Shown: piece after piece, positions 18,356-24,847 of the stretch
Layout: each line of letters opens with the position of its first letter
Numbering within the stretch: position 1 is the stretch's first letter
NCBI RefSeq assembly: GCF_013618635.1
Contig: NZ_JABLSJ010000004.1
Location: 62,001 to 126,000 of the forward strand
DNA length: 64,000 bases
Reading direction: 5' to 3'
DNA from: Thalassobacillus sp. CUG 92003
GTDB taxonomy: Bacteria; Bacillota; Bacilli; Bacillales; Halobacillaceae
The notes under the pieces: generated by a model
What the model was told of the DNA's origin: nothing
Seen by the model: the letters and a program-made list of their open reading frames with translations, nothing else
The model's database searches: none
Program-made: the position numbers and the translations under genes

Positions 18356-18904
18356 TTAGCCAAGCTCTTCCATCATGCTTGGTGCATAAAGTCCGACTTC
18401 TTCATAAATACTGCCAAGGGCATCATTGAAGGCCGTAAATTCTTCTTCAGCTGCAGAGAAATCAGCTTCCATCATATTTTCATCTAACGCTGAAGCTACT
18501 TCGTTGTAATAAGCTTCCAGAGAAGACATAGCGTCCATGTACTGATCTTTCATATCGTCTGAAATGTCAGCTTCAATCGTATAGTTAGCTGCTGCTTCAG
18601 AGCCGGCTTCGGCTGCTGATTTTGCTTCTTCAGCTGCGGATTCAATTTCAGAGTCAACAGGTTCTTCTGCTCCGACTGCTGCTTGATAGGCAGAAATCTT
18701 GGACTGATACTGCTTGAATTCCTTGGTTATTTTATCCTGGATGTCTAAAATCTGCTCTTTTTCAGCACCAGCATTCTCTTCTTCACTGTTATTTTGCTCT
18801 TCTGTGTTGGTGTCGTCTTCTGTGTTAGTGTCTTCACCATCGTCAGAACAACCTGCAACGACTAGGGCTGAAGATAGACCTAGAGCTAATAGTAGTTTTT
18901 TCAT
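18356..18904 (-). CDS. Acidic lipoprotein of unknown function
   Basis: A 182-residue exported lipoprotein: positively charged start MKKLLL, hydrophobic core and lipobox VVAGC with lipidated Cys19. Next comes a strongly acidic, Thr/Asn/Glu-rich linker (about 20-48), then a helical domain rich in Ala, Glu and Ser with regular YQAAV, YTIEADI and YYNEVA heptad-like spacing. I recognise no enzymatic motif. The helical pattern could be a cell-wall or substrate-binding bundle, but this is inference. It is divergent from the SDR gene at 19026, with a palindrome in between that could regulate either gene. Confidence 0.8.
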   Translation of the reverse strand: MKKLLLALGLSSALVVAGCSDDGEDTNTEDDTNTEEQNNSEEENAGAEKEQILDIQDKITKEFKQYQSKISAYQAAVGAEEPVDSEIESAAEEAKSAAEAGSEAAANYTIEADISDDMKDQYMDAMSSLEAYYNEVASALDENMMEADFSAAEEEFTAFNDALGSIYEEVGLYAPSMMEELG

Positions 18905-18955
18905 TGTAAATTACCCCCATTTCATTTAGTCACAAATTAGTGTAATCTTAATTTA

Positions 18956-18975
18956 CCAAATTGTAAAGAATTTGG
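18956..18975. promoter_or_regulatory. Palindrome in divergent promoter region
   Basis: CCAAATT-N6-AATTTGG lies between the lipoprotein gene (minus) and the SDR-bpsA-bpsB genes (plus), in the position expected of a shared operator. Confidence 0.35.
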
Positions 18976-19025
18976 CAAAATGTAAAAAAATACTGACTAT
19001 TTTAGCGCAAGAAAGGAGAATATGT

Positions 19026-19793
19026 ATGTTTTTGCCGAAATTTGACCTTGAAAATCAGTTAGCCGTGGTAACGGGGGCGACAAAAGGGATTGGTAAAGCT
19101 ATCTCTGTAGCTTTTGCTGAAGCTGGAGCTGATGTCATATTAATTGCTCGTTCCTCGGACGAATTGGAGGAAGTCAGTCAACTGATAAGAGAAGCAGGCC
19201 GGGACGCCTACGCGATTCAAGGAGATGTCAATTATTATGATGATATCATTCATAAGGTAGAGGCGATCACAGGTGAGAGAAACCTCGATATATGGGTGAA
19301 TAATGCTGGCATGAATATAAGGAGTGATGCTCTCGAAGTCAGTGAGGAAGAGTGGGAAACAATCATATCAACAAATATGAAAAGCGCCTTTTTCCTTTCC
19401 CAATTTGCAGCTAAAAAAATGAAAAAACAGAAACATGGCAACATTATTAATATGTCCTCTGTAGGTGGAGAAGTGGCGCTCCGTACGGGTGTGGTTTACG
19501 CCATGTCCAAAAGCGCTTTGATTCAAATGACCAAAAATCTGGCGCTTGAATGGGGACCTTATAATATTAATGTAAATGCGATCGGCCCCTGGTATTTTCC
19601 TACTCCCATGACGGAGAAACTGTTACAGGATGAGGAGTATGTTAATGAGATTCTATCAAGAACGCCTCTGAACCGAATTGGTAAGCTACCGGAAATAGCG
19701 GGGGCTGCCGTATTTTTAGCTTCTGAGGCAAGCAATTACATTACGGGTCAAACCTTGTTTGTGGATGGAGGCATGACGATCTACGGCTTTTAG
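19026..19793 (+). CDS. Short-chain dehydrogenase/reductase
   Basis: A 255-residue classical SDR oxidoreductase using NAD(P)H. Visible are the cofactor motif TGATKGIG, NNAG, the catalytic Ser in NMSSVGG, YAMSK (Tyr and Lys of the active site) and the C-terminal ASNYITGQTLFVDGG. AAGGAG lies upstream of ATG 19026, giving a start MFLPKFDLENQLAVVTG typical of gluconate 5-dehydrogenase or 3-oxoacyl-ACP reductase-like SDRs; an upstream in-frame start at 18972 lies inside the promoter region. It is 52 bases ahead of bpsA on the same strand. A role in reducing the polyketide product or its starter is inference from position. Confidence 0.88.
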   Translation: MFLPKFDLENQLAVVTGATKGIGKAISVAFAEAGADVILIARSSDELEEVSQLIREAGRDAYAIQGDVNYYDDIIHKVEAITGERNLDIWVNNAGMNIRSDALEVSEEEWETIISTNMKSAFFLSQFAAKKMKKQKHGNIINMSSVGGEVALRTGVVYAMSKSALIQMTKNLALEWGPYNINVNAIGPWYFPTPMTEKLLQDEEYVNEILSRTPLNRIGKLPEIAGAAVFLASEASNYITGQTLFVDGGMTIYGF

Positions 19794-19845
19794 GGCGCAT
19801 AAACGAGGGGGATGTTTCCATACTAAAGAAAAAAAGGAGTCTCCT

Positions 19846-20931
19846 ATGTCTTACATCCTTTCTGTTGGGACAAGCGTACCTGCCTACAATATAAAACAAG
19901 ACGAGGTCAAACGTTTAGTGGAAAAGATCTTCCCTATCAGTCACAGGGAATTTCACCGTTTAGCCCCTGTATTTGACCATACATACATCAAACAAAGATT
20001 TTTTTCAGCTTCACCAGAATGGTTGTCTGAGCCTCACGGGTTTAAAGCGCGTAATGATTTATATAAAGACGTATCACTCCGTTTGTCACTTCTGGCCATT
20101 GATCGATGTTTGCAGCACACACAGTATGTGACGCGTCCTATTAAGCCCGAGGAGATTGACATGATTATGTTTGTATCTTCGACTGGCGTCACGACACCGA
20201 CGCTCGATGCATCGATTATCAACCAGCGGACATTCAGGGAAGATACCAAGCGGATGCCGCTTTTTGGATTAGGATGTGCTGGAGGAGCGAGTGGCGTCGC
20301 CAGGGCACACGAATGGCTAAAGGGTCAACCCGAAGCTAATGTGCTCGTTATTTGTGTGGAACTTTGCAGTTTAACATTTCAGAATGACGATGCGCGCGTG
20401 AGTAACTTCATTGGTACGGCTCTCTTCGGGGACGGTGTTGCTGCTGTGTTAGTCTGTGGCGATGAATCAAATCTCCTGAATTGCGCGACAGGGCCAGTGC
20501 CTAAACTGTCGGTTACAAGTTCCAAAACGAAAAAAGATAGTTTGTCTGTTATGGGATGGGATGTCCTGGACACGGGGTTTAAGGTTATATTTAATAAAAG
20601 CATTCCTCAATTAGTGCATCATTTTTGGAAAGAGCACGTTGATGAATTTTTGAAGAGCATTGACGTAAGTGCAGATGATTTAACGTTTATCGTTGCCCAT
20701 CCCGGCGGACGTAAAGTTTTGGAGGCTTACCAGGAAGTGCTCGGTGTAAACACTTTCCCGTTTAAGGCGTCTTATCACGTATTAAAGCAATATGGCAATA
20801 TGTCCTCCGCGACGGTCCTGTTTGTTCTGGATGGCTGTATGCAAGCTTTTCCACCAAGCGGATCCCGCTCGTTTATGATGGCGTTAGGACCGGGTTTCAG
20901 CTCAGAACTGATTGGACTGGAGTGGGTGTAA
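19846..20931 (+). CDS. bpsA: Type III polyketide synthase (alkylpyrone synthase)
   Basis: A 361-residue chalcone/stilbene synthase-type enzyme. B. subtilis BpsA (BcsA) condenses long-chain acyl-CoA with malonyl-CoA to alkylpyrones. The catalytic triad is visible as Cys144 in LFGLGCAGGASG, His285 in VAHPGG and Asn318 in YGNMSS. Length is within the family range. AAGGAG precedes the ATG. It abuts the methyltransferase gene, with no gap, in the same bpsA-bpsB arrangement as B. subtilis. Likely products are methylated alkylpyrones; the acyl chain is unknown. Confidence 0.93.
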   Translation: MSYILSVGTSVPAYNIKQDEVKRLVEKIFPISHREFHRLAPVFDHTYIKQRFFSASPEWLSEPHGFKARNDLYKDVSLRLSLLAIDRCLQHTQYVTRPIKPEEIDMIMFVSSTGVTTPTLDASIINQRTFREDTKRMPLFGLGCAGGASGVARAHEWLKGQPEANVLVICVELCSLTFQNDDARVSNFIGTALFGDGVAAVLVCGDESNLLNCATGPVPKLSVTSSKTKKDSLSVMGWDVLDTGFKVIFNKSIPQLVHHFWKEHVDEFLKSIDVSADDLTFIVAHPGGRKVLEAYQEVLGVNTFPFKASYHVLKQYGNMSSATVLFVLDGCMQAFPPSGSRSFMMALGPGFSSELIGLEWV

Positions 20932-21435
20932 GTGATGATAGCTTTTCTGTTCCTATACGGCTTTATTATTGGGCAACGTGGCCTCGAGTTAGCTTTAGCG
21001 GAACGAAATCGACGCTATATGATGGAGAATGGCGGAGTGGAGTTTGGCCGCTCCCATTATAAGTGGTTTATTATGACCCATGTCGCTTTTTTTATATCGC
21101 TCGGGATAGAAGCGTTTGTGATAAACGAACCGGTGAGCTTTTCCATAATCCTTTTCAGCCTCTTTATCGTGCTGCAGGCAGCCAGGATATGGTGTATAGC
21201 ATCATTAGGCAAGTATTGGAACACACGGGTGATCGTGCTGCCGACTGCTTCTTTAGTGAATAGAGGACCGTATCATTACTTCAAGCACCCCAATTATATA
21301 ATCGTCGGACTGGAGCTGCTGATTATTCCGCTTCTGTTTGAAGCATGGGTTACCGCCATAATATTTCCGATTGTGCATATTCTTTTGCTAACGGTTCGAC
21401 TCCCGATAGAAAACAAAGCATTGGGAAGACCATGA
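20932..21435 (+). CDS. bpsB: Isoprenylcysteine carboxyl methyltransferase-family protein (alkylpyrone O-methyltransferase)
   Basis: An integral membrane methyltransferase of the ICMT family, about 167 residues with four or five hydrophobic segments. The conserved C-terminal active region RGPYHYFKHPNYIIVGLE (RxPxxxxxHPxY SAM-binding motif) is present. B. subtilis BpsB (YpbQ) methylates the alkylpyrones made by BpsA. The start is GTG 20932 directly after the bpsA stop, with GGAG about 9 bases upstream; ATG 20935 is an alternative. Function follows from the family and the gene pair. Confidence 0.9.
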   Translation: MMIAFLFLYGFIIGQRGLELALAERNRRYMMENGGVEFGRSHYKWFIMTHVAFFISLGIEAFVINEPVSFSIILFSLFIVLQAARIWCIASLGKYWNTRVIVLPTASLVNRGPYHYFKHPNYIIVGLELLIIPLLFEAWVTAIIFPIVHILLLTVRLPIENKALGRP

Positions 21436-21567
21436 AAACAACTGAGGATGGTTTTATACGTCGAACTGTCTAGTTGAGTAAATATACCTTTAGAAGATTA
21501 CCATAAGCGTTCGGAATTGACGCAATAAAGCTGTGGTTTGCTTTGTGTAAATGTTCTGAAAAATACA

Positions 21568-21596
21568 TTGCGCTCTTGTATCAGGTTTGCTATACT
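21568..21596 (+). promoter_or_regulatory. Sigma-A promoter of the 57-aa membrane protein
   Basis: TTGCGC, 17-base spacer, TATACT, followed within 11 bases by a Fur-box-like sequence. Confidence 0.55.
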
Positions 21597-21607
21597 CTAA
21601 TTAGAAA

Positions 21608-21622
21608 TGAAAATCATTCTCA
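21608..21622 (+). promoter_or_regulatory. Fur box
   Basis: TGAAAAT-C-ATTCTCA matches the 7-1-7 Fur consensus TGATAAT-N-ATTATCA at 12 of 14 positions with symmetric mismatches. It overlaps the expected transcription start, so iron-dependent repression is predicted. Confidence 0.7.
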
Positions 21623-21641
21623 ATAAGAAAGAGGTTATTGC

Positions 21642-21815
21642 ATGATATTTCTCATCGTATTGACCGTATTTCTATACAGTGGGCTAATGGTCTGGATTTT
21701 AGCGAAAGTGGGATCCTCAGCAGCTCAGTCCGTCATCGACATGATAAATAGGCCGAAGAAACAAGCAGAAGTGAAGCATAAAGAAAAATATGAACGATTG
21801 ATGTCAGCCAGGTAG
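21642..21815 (+). CDS. Small single-pass membrane protein under a Fur box (57 aa)
   Basis: A 57-codon gene. The product begins MIFLIVLTVFLYSGLMVWIL, a single hydrophobic segment at about residues 1-22, followed by AKVGSSAAQSVIDMI and a basic tail with KKQAEVKHKEKYERLM. GAAAGAGG lies about 8 bases upstream of ATG 21642. A promoter and Fur box precede it, so it should be made under iron limitation. I do not recognise the family; it may be a small accessory subunit of an iron-uptake or respiratory complex, but nothing next to it shows which. Its last codons lie inside a 26-base sequence that recurs at 22331. Confidence 0.7.
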   Translation: MIFLIVLTVFLYSGLMVWILAKVGSSAAQSVIDMINRPKKQAEVKHKEKYERLMSAR

Positions 21816-21828
21816 CTCACCTGGCTGT
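21803..21828 (+). repeat. Left copy of 26-bp direct repeat
   Basis: GTCAGCCAGGTAGCTCACCT with its following six bases recurs at 22331-22356 with two C/T differences. Each copy contains the hairpin AGCCAGGT/ACCTGGCT; the left copy overlaps the stop codon of the 57-aa gene. Confidence 0.85.
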
Positions 21829-21831
21829 GAG

Positions 21832-21866
21832 ACTGTCGAGAAAGTCTTGACAGTATAGTTTTTTCC
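21832..21866 (+). terminator. Terminator-like hairpin
   Basis: ACTGTC pairs with GACAGT across GAGAAAGTCTT, followed by a T-rich run; related to the CTGTCGAG terminator family elsewhere in the window. Confidence 0.6.
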
Positions 21867-22330
21867 TTGAACTTTTATTTTTCACCTCGTTAATTGGGGG
21901 GCATGACAACGAACTCTTAAAGCGTGGTTAGTATTGCAGGTTCGTTAAAGTCGGCTTTCAATAGAATAATGGGTTTATAAAATTTGAAAGGAACAATATA
22001 GCATCGCAGATTCCAAAAGACTGCGTGAGCTATGGCGTAGAAAGGAAAATATCCGTGAGCAGGCATTACGGCCAGCTGTCTTTCAGCCCATGAAAAAGAT
22101 TGCCCTCCATCTAAAATTGGTGGGCTAGGTGAAGGATAGTCTTTTTCTGTTTTAAAGAAATTCCAAGGGGCGAAGCCCCTTCCACTCCTGCGGAAGAACG
22201 AGTGAGCCGAGATCGCCGAGTGTGGGTTTCGCGAGGAAGCTCGGGCGCTCGTCCACGGAAAGGGAAGGGGCTATCGCTCCTGGCGGCAAGAAAAAGAAGC
22301 TTGCGGAAAACAGGGGTTTCTCTACAAGCT
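21867..22330. repeat. Noncoding intergenic insert with GC-rich palindrome
   Basis: About 460 bases without a credible gene. It contains GCTAGGTGAAGGA (near 22124) and AAAACAGGGGTTTCTC (near 22308), also found at 55.3-55.4 kb, and between them a GC-rich inverted segment at about 22168-22275 (GGGGCGAAGCCCCTTCC on one side, GGGAAGGGGCT on the other). Open frames crossing it have no ribosome site and are taken as noncoding. The flanking 26-bp direct repeats suggest insertion or duplication. Confidence 0.6.
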
Positions 22331-22363
22331 GTCAGCCAGGTAGTTCACCTGGTTGTTTTTTTT
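22331..22363 (+). terminator. Right copy of 26-bp repeat, acting as terminator
   Basis: AGCCAGGT pairs with ACCTGGTT and is followed by eight T. This copy, unlike the left one, has the full T run, so it may be the original terminator of the 57-aa gene. Confidence 0.7.
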
Positions 22364-22532
22364 GGTATAATAAGAATACAATTCGACAAATTTTGTGCAT
22401 TTGTTACACTAATAAGGGTAAGGAAGGTCATTTTCATAAACTGAAAAATTTGTTTAGAAGAAACTATGAGTTTATGGAGAGGGCATCATCTATAAAGAAC
22501 TTGGGCAAGCTCCCTTAGATAAGGAGACAGAT

Positions 22533-22823
22533 ATGATACATAAGAAATCATTAGGCTACTATCTTGAGGATCTATGGTCAAAGGGATTTAAACTGTCAGA
22601 TGAAGATGTGCATTTCATTTACTTTGGAAAATACTCGATTAATACACCTGATTGGAAAGTAATGATAGCTTTAAAAGCCACGCTTCAATTCCAACAAACG
22701 TTTGATCCGGGCTTCTTCATTGGCATTTTGGAGCACATTTCTCACCCTGAGATCCTCACAGCAAAAGAAGCGTGGTTACTGCTTGAAGAAAAGGGTTTGT
22801 CCAAAGAAGCTGCCGAAACCTAA
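22533..22823 (+). CDS. Small conserved protein, possibly DUF6123
   Basis: A 96-residue cytosolic helical protein with YYLEDLWSKGFKLSDEDVHF and YFGKYSINTPDWKVMIALKA; it resembles what I recall of the Bacillaceae DUF6123 family, function unknown. AAGGAG lies 7 bases upstream of the ATG. The upstream region has TATAAT at about 22366 with a TGG extension and TACACT further down, either of which could be the -10 box. It is convergent with ypdQ. Confidence 0.65.
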   Translation: MIHKKSLGYYLEDLWSKGFKLSDEDVHFIYFGKYSINTPDWKVMIALKATLQFQQTFDPGFFIGILEHISHPEILTAKEAWLLLEEKGLSKEAAET

Positions 22824-22867
22824 ATCTCTTCGTTAATGGTTCTGGCTGACGTTATGTTTTGTACATA

Positions 22868-22908
22868 AATGGGCTGCCGGTAGTTTCCGACAGCCCAGCT
22901 TATTTTTA
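22868..22908. terminator. Bidirectional terminator
   Basis: TGGGCTGCCGG-TAGTTT-CCGACAGCCCA forms a stem between the convergent 22533 gene and ypdQ; T-rich on the plus strand. Confidence 0.7.
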
Positions 22909-23304
22909 TGATGAGTGATGTTGAAGCGCTGTACGCGCTAATTGGTCAGCTCTTTGGTTTTGTTTTTCAGGAATCCACTTAATAAATACGTGAGCAAACG
23001 GTTCCATTTGCAGATTGATGGTAGCGAGCAATGGTTGAAACACTTTATTTTTTGTATAATTCTTCTCCAATGTTTCCACGACGATTTTTGAATCAGAACG
23101 GATCGAGAGAATCTCACCGCGATACTTTTCCTGGCATATTTCTAGCGCTTTTATGACCGCCTGAAATTCTGCTTCATGGTTGGACATGCTTCCTAAATAA
23201 TATGAAAATACCTCATGGTGTTGCCTGCTTTCTTTTATAAAGATGCCTACAGCACTCTCTCCTGGATTTCCCAAGGAAGCCGCATCTGTATAAACCTCAA
23301 TCAC
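22906..23304 (-). CDS. ypdQ: RNase HI-like protein YpdQ
   Basis: A 132-residue RNase H-fold protein. The four acidic metal ligands of RNase HI can be placed: Asp7 in YTDAA, Glu45 in NHEAEFQAV, Asp69 in RSDSK and Asp118 in RADQLAR. Family members cleave RNA in RNA-DNA hybrids, though the B. subtilis YpdQ was reported to lack clear activity, so function is open. The start is GTG at 23304 with GGTGAGG upstream. It follows ypdP after 11 bases and shares its transcript. Confidence 0.88.
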   Translation of the reverse strand: MIEVYTDAASLGNPGESAVGIFIKESRQHHEVFSYYLGSMSNHEAEFQAVIKALEICQEKYRGEILSIRSDSKIVVETLEKNYTKNKVFQPLLATINLQMEPFAHVFIKWIPEKQNQRADQLARTALQHHSS

Positions 23305-23315
23305 AACCTCACCCC

Positions 23316-23999
23316 TTAATTTAATGATTTGTGAGTTATACGCTTAGCTGCATAGAGGAACGGAGTATCGATCGCAGCGACAATAAATTTAATGAAATAG
23401 GTCGTCAGAAAAATTTCCAACCAGATATTGAATGGGTATAGCCCATAAAATGCTATGCCACAAAAAACAGCACTATCAAGCAGTTGACTTACCATTGTGC
23501 TTCCATTGTTGCGTACCCAGAGCCATTTATCAGATGTTACGATTTGTTTCAGTTTAGCATAAAGCCACACATCGAAATATTGACTGACGATATAAGCAAG
23601 TAGACTGCCGATCGCAATTTGCGGCACGATGCCAAATAAGGTATTCAGGGCAAGTTGAGCTACATCGTCAGATCCAGGCGTGAACCGAAGGGCCACCTGC
23701 ATCATGAAGGTCATGATAATCAGGGTGGAGAACCCTAGCCATACAGCTTTTTTAGCTGTGGCGGCCCCATGTTTTTCATTCAGGATATCTGTGGCAAGGA
23801 AGGCGGTTCCGTATATGATATTCCCGAGCGTCGCAGTCAGTCCAAATAATTCGATTGTTTTGACGACTTGGATGTTAGCGACGACGGTAGCCATACCAAT
23901 CCAGACGAACAACCCGTACATGCCGAATATTTTATATATGATGACAAGCAGACTGAAATTCATGAGCGCGAAAATCAGCCATAACCATTCGTTGCTCAA
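23316..23999 (-). CDS. ypdP: Queuosine-precursor transporter (VUT/YhhQ family)
   Basis: A 227-residue integral membrane protein with about six hydrophobic segments. The family (COG1738) imports queuine/preQ0/preQ1-type precursors for tRNA queuosine modification. Signature parts are ATDILNEKHGAATAKKAVWLG and the later LLDSAVFCGIAFYG. The start is TTG at 23999 with AAGGAGG 10 bases upstream. That ribosome site is the 3' end of a candidate preQ1-I aptamer, so ligand binding would block translation. It is the first gene of a ypdP-ypdQ operon. Confidence 0.88.
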   Translation of the reverse strand: MSNEWLWLIFALMNFSLLVIIYKIFGMYGLFVWIGMATVVANIQVVKTIELFGLTATLGNIIYGTAFLATDILNEKHGAATAKKAVWLGFSTLIIMTFMMQVALRFTPGSDDVAQLALNTLFGIVPQIAIGSLLAYIVSQYFDVWLYAKLKQIVTSDKWLWVRNNGSTMVSQLLDSAVFCGIAFYGLYPFNIWLEIFLTTYFIKFIVAAIDTPFLYAAKRITHKSLN

Positions 24000-24012
24000 T
24001 TTAATTCTTCCT

Positions 24013-24049
24013 CCTTAGTTTTGGTGTCGCGGGAGATCACGAACCGCGT
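24013..24049 (-). promoter_or_regulatory. Candidate preQ1-I riboswitch
   Basis: On the minus strand CGCGGTTC begins a hairpin (CGCGG/CCGCG, 11-base loop), followed by the A-rich tail ACACCAAAACTAAGG that runs into the GGAGG of ypdP. This is the layout of the preQ1-I aptamer, and it precedes a known class of target gene. The pseudoknot pairing is not perfectly clear by eye. Confidence 0.6.
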
Positions 24050-24190
24050 GGCGTGTAAGCCATTAACTTCCCATTATAGAAGGGTGAGATGGGTTTAGCA
24101 ATCAAAACACGAACAAAGGCACTGGAGCCGGACGTGGCTGATTAGGTATGTGTTACCCACAGGGCCCGAATTTTACAATTTCCTATGCAC

Positions 24191-24226
24191 CGAAAAAAAG
24201 CGGCAATCCCAGTCAGGATTGCCGCT
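24191..24226 (-). terminator. Terminator of csp (24244)
   Basis: On the minus strand AGCGGCAATCC/GGATTGCCGCT forms a perfect stem followed by seven T. Confidence 0.9.
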
Positions 24227-24243
24227 CGTTATATAGGTTTCAA

Positions 24244-24444
24244 TTAGTTTTTAACTACATTAGCAGCTTGTGGGCCACGATCGCCTTCAACGATTTCAAA
24301 AGTTACTGATTGACCTTCTTCTAGCGTTTTGAAACCTTCTTCTTGGATAGCAGAGAAGTGTACGAATACATCGTTGCCACCTTCTACTTGAATGAAGCCG
24401 TAGCCTTTTTCAGCGTTGAACCATTTTACTGTTCCGTTTTCCAT
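24244..24444 (-). CDS. csp: Cold-shock protein (CspD/CspB type)
   Basis: A 66-residue OB-fold RNA chaperone. RNP1 (KGYGFIQV) and RNP2 (DVFVHFSAI) nucleic acid-binding motifs are complete. The start is the ATG at 24444, as in other Csp proteins, with AGGAGG 8 bases upstream; upstream codons to 24546 are leader. The leader is about 150 bases, usual for cold-regulated csp mRNAs, and holds a terminator-like hairpin. It has its own promoter and terminator. A second csp lies at 52829. Confidence 0.97.
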   Translation of the reverse strand: MENGTVKWFNAEKGYGFIQVEGGNDVFVHFSAIQEEGFKTLEEGQSVTFEIVEGDRGPQAANVVKN

Positions 24445-24508
24445 GATATAAATCCTCCTAAAAGCTTGCACGTAAAACGTGATAATTACAAACAAGATGA
24501 CATCCACA

Positions 24509-24554
24509 TAAAAAAAACATAGAGATGCGGAATCAAATCTCAGCACTTCTATGT
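24509..24554 (-). promoter_or_regulatory. Terminator-like hairpin within csp leader
   Basis: On the minus strand ACATAGAAGTGC pairs with GCATCTCTATGT around a 14-base loop and is followed by eight T, 65 bases upstream of the start codon. It may attenuate transcription. Confidence 0.55.
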
Positions 24555-24601
24555 GAACTACATTAGATTTATGATTCGACTCATCTTATTTGCTTATTCA
24601 C

Positions 24602-24630
24602 AATATAACGTATGTGGCTGGGTGAGTCAA
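24602..24630 (-). promoter_or_regulatory. Promoter of csp (24244)
   Basis: Minus strand TTGACT, 17 bases, TATATT; predicts a leader of about 150 bases. Confidence 0.65.
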
Positions 24631-24737
24631 TAAAAATTATGAGAATCAATGAGAAAAAATGTGTAGAAGCGATATGATCCTAGATAAACGCTACGTGTGT
24701 TCGATTGAACACGTTTCAAACGATTCACGCTAACCAG

Positions 24738-24755
24738 GTTACATTTCAGTGTAAC
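24738..24755 (+). promoter_or_regulatory. Palindrome upstream of fhs
   Basis: GTTACA-TTTCAG-TGTAAC is a perfect 6-6-6 inverted repeat about 60 bases upstream of the likely fhs promoter region; a further GTTACA half site lies near 24801. Candidate operator of unknown regulator. Confidence 0.4.
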
Positions 24756-24847
24756 ATGATAATTTTGACAAAAACACCCTGACCTAATCTGTGCAACTGG
24801 GTTACAATAGAACTATAATACCTAAGGAGAAAGGGAGTTCTTACATA

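Noticed and set aside
22202-22518. Open frames through the intergenic insert
   Set aside because: They have Arg/Lys/Ser-rich low-information sequence and cross palindromes and a terminator, without a ribosome site.
24615-24665. Possible Fur box near TGAGAATCAATGAGA
   Set aside because: The right half does not match the ATTATCA consensus, and a csp gene is not an expected Fur target.
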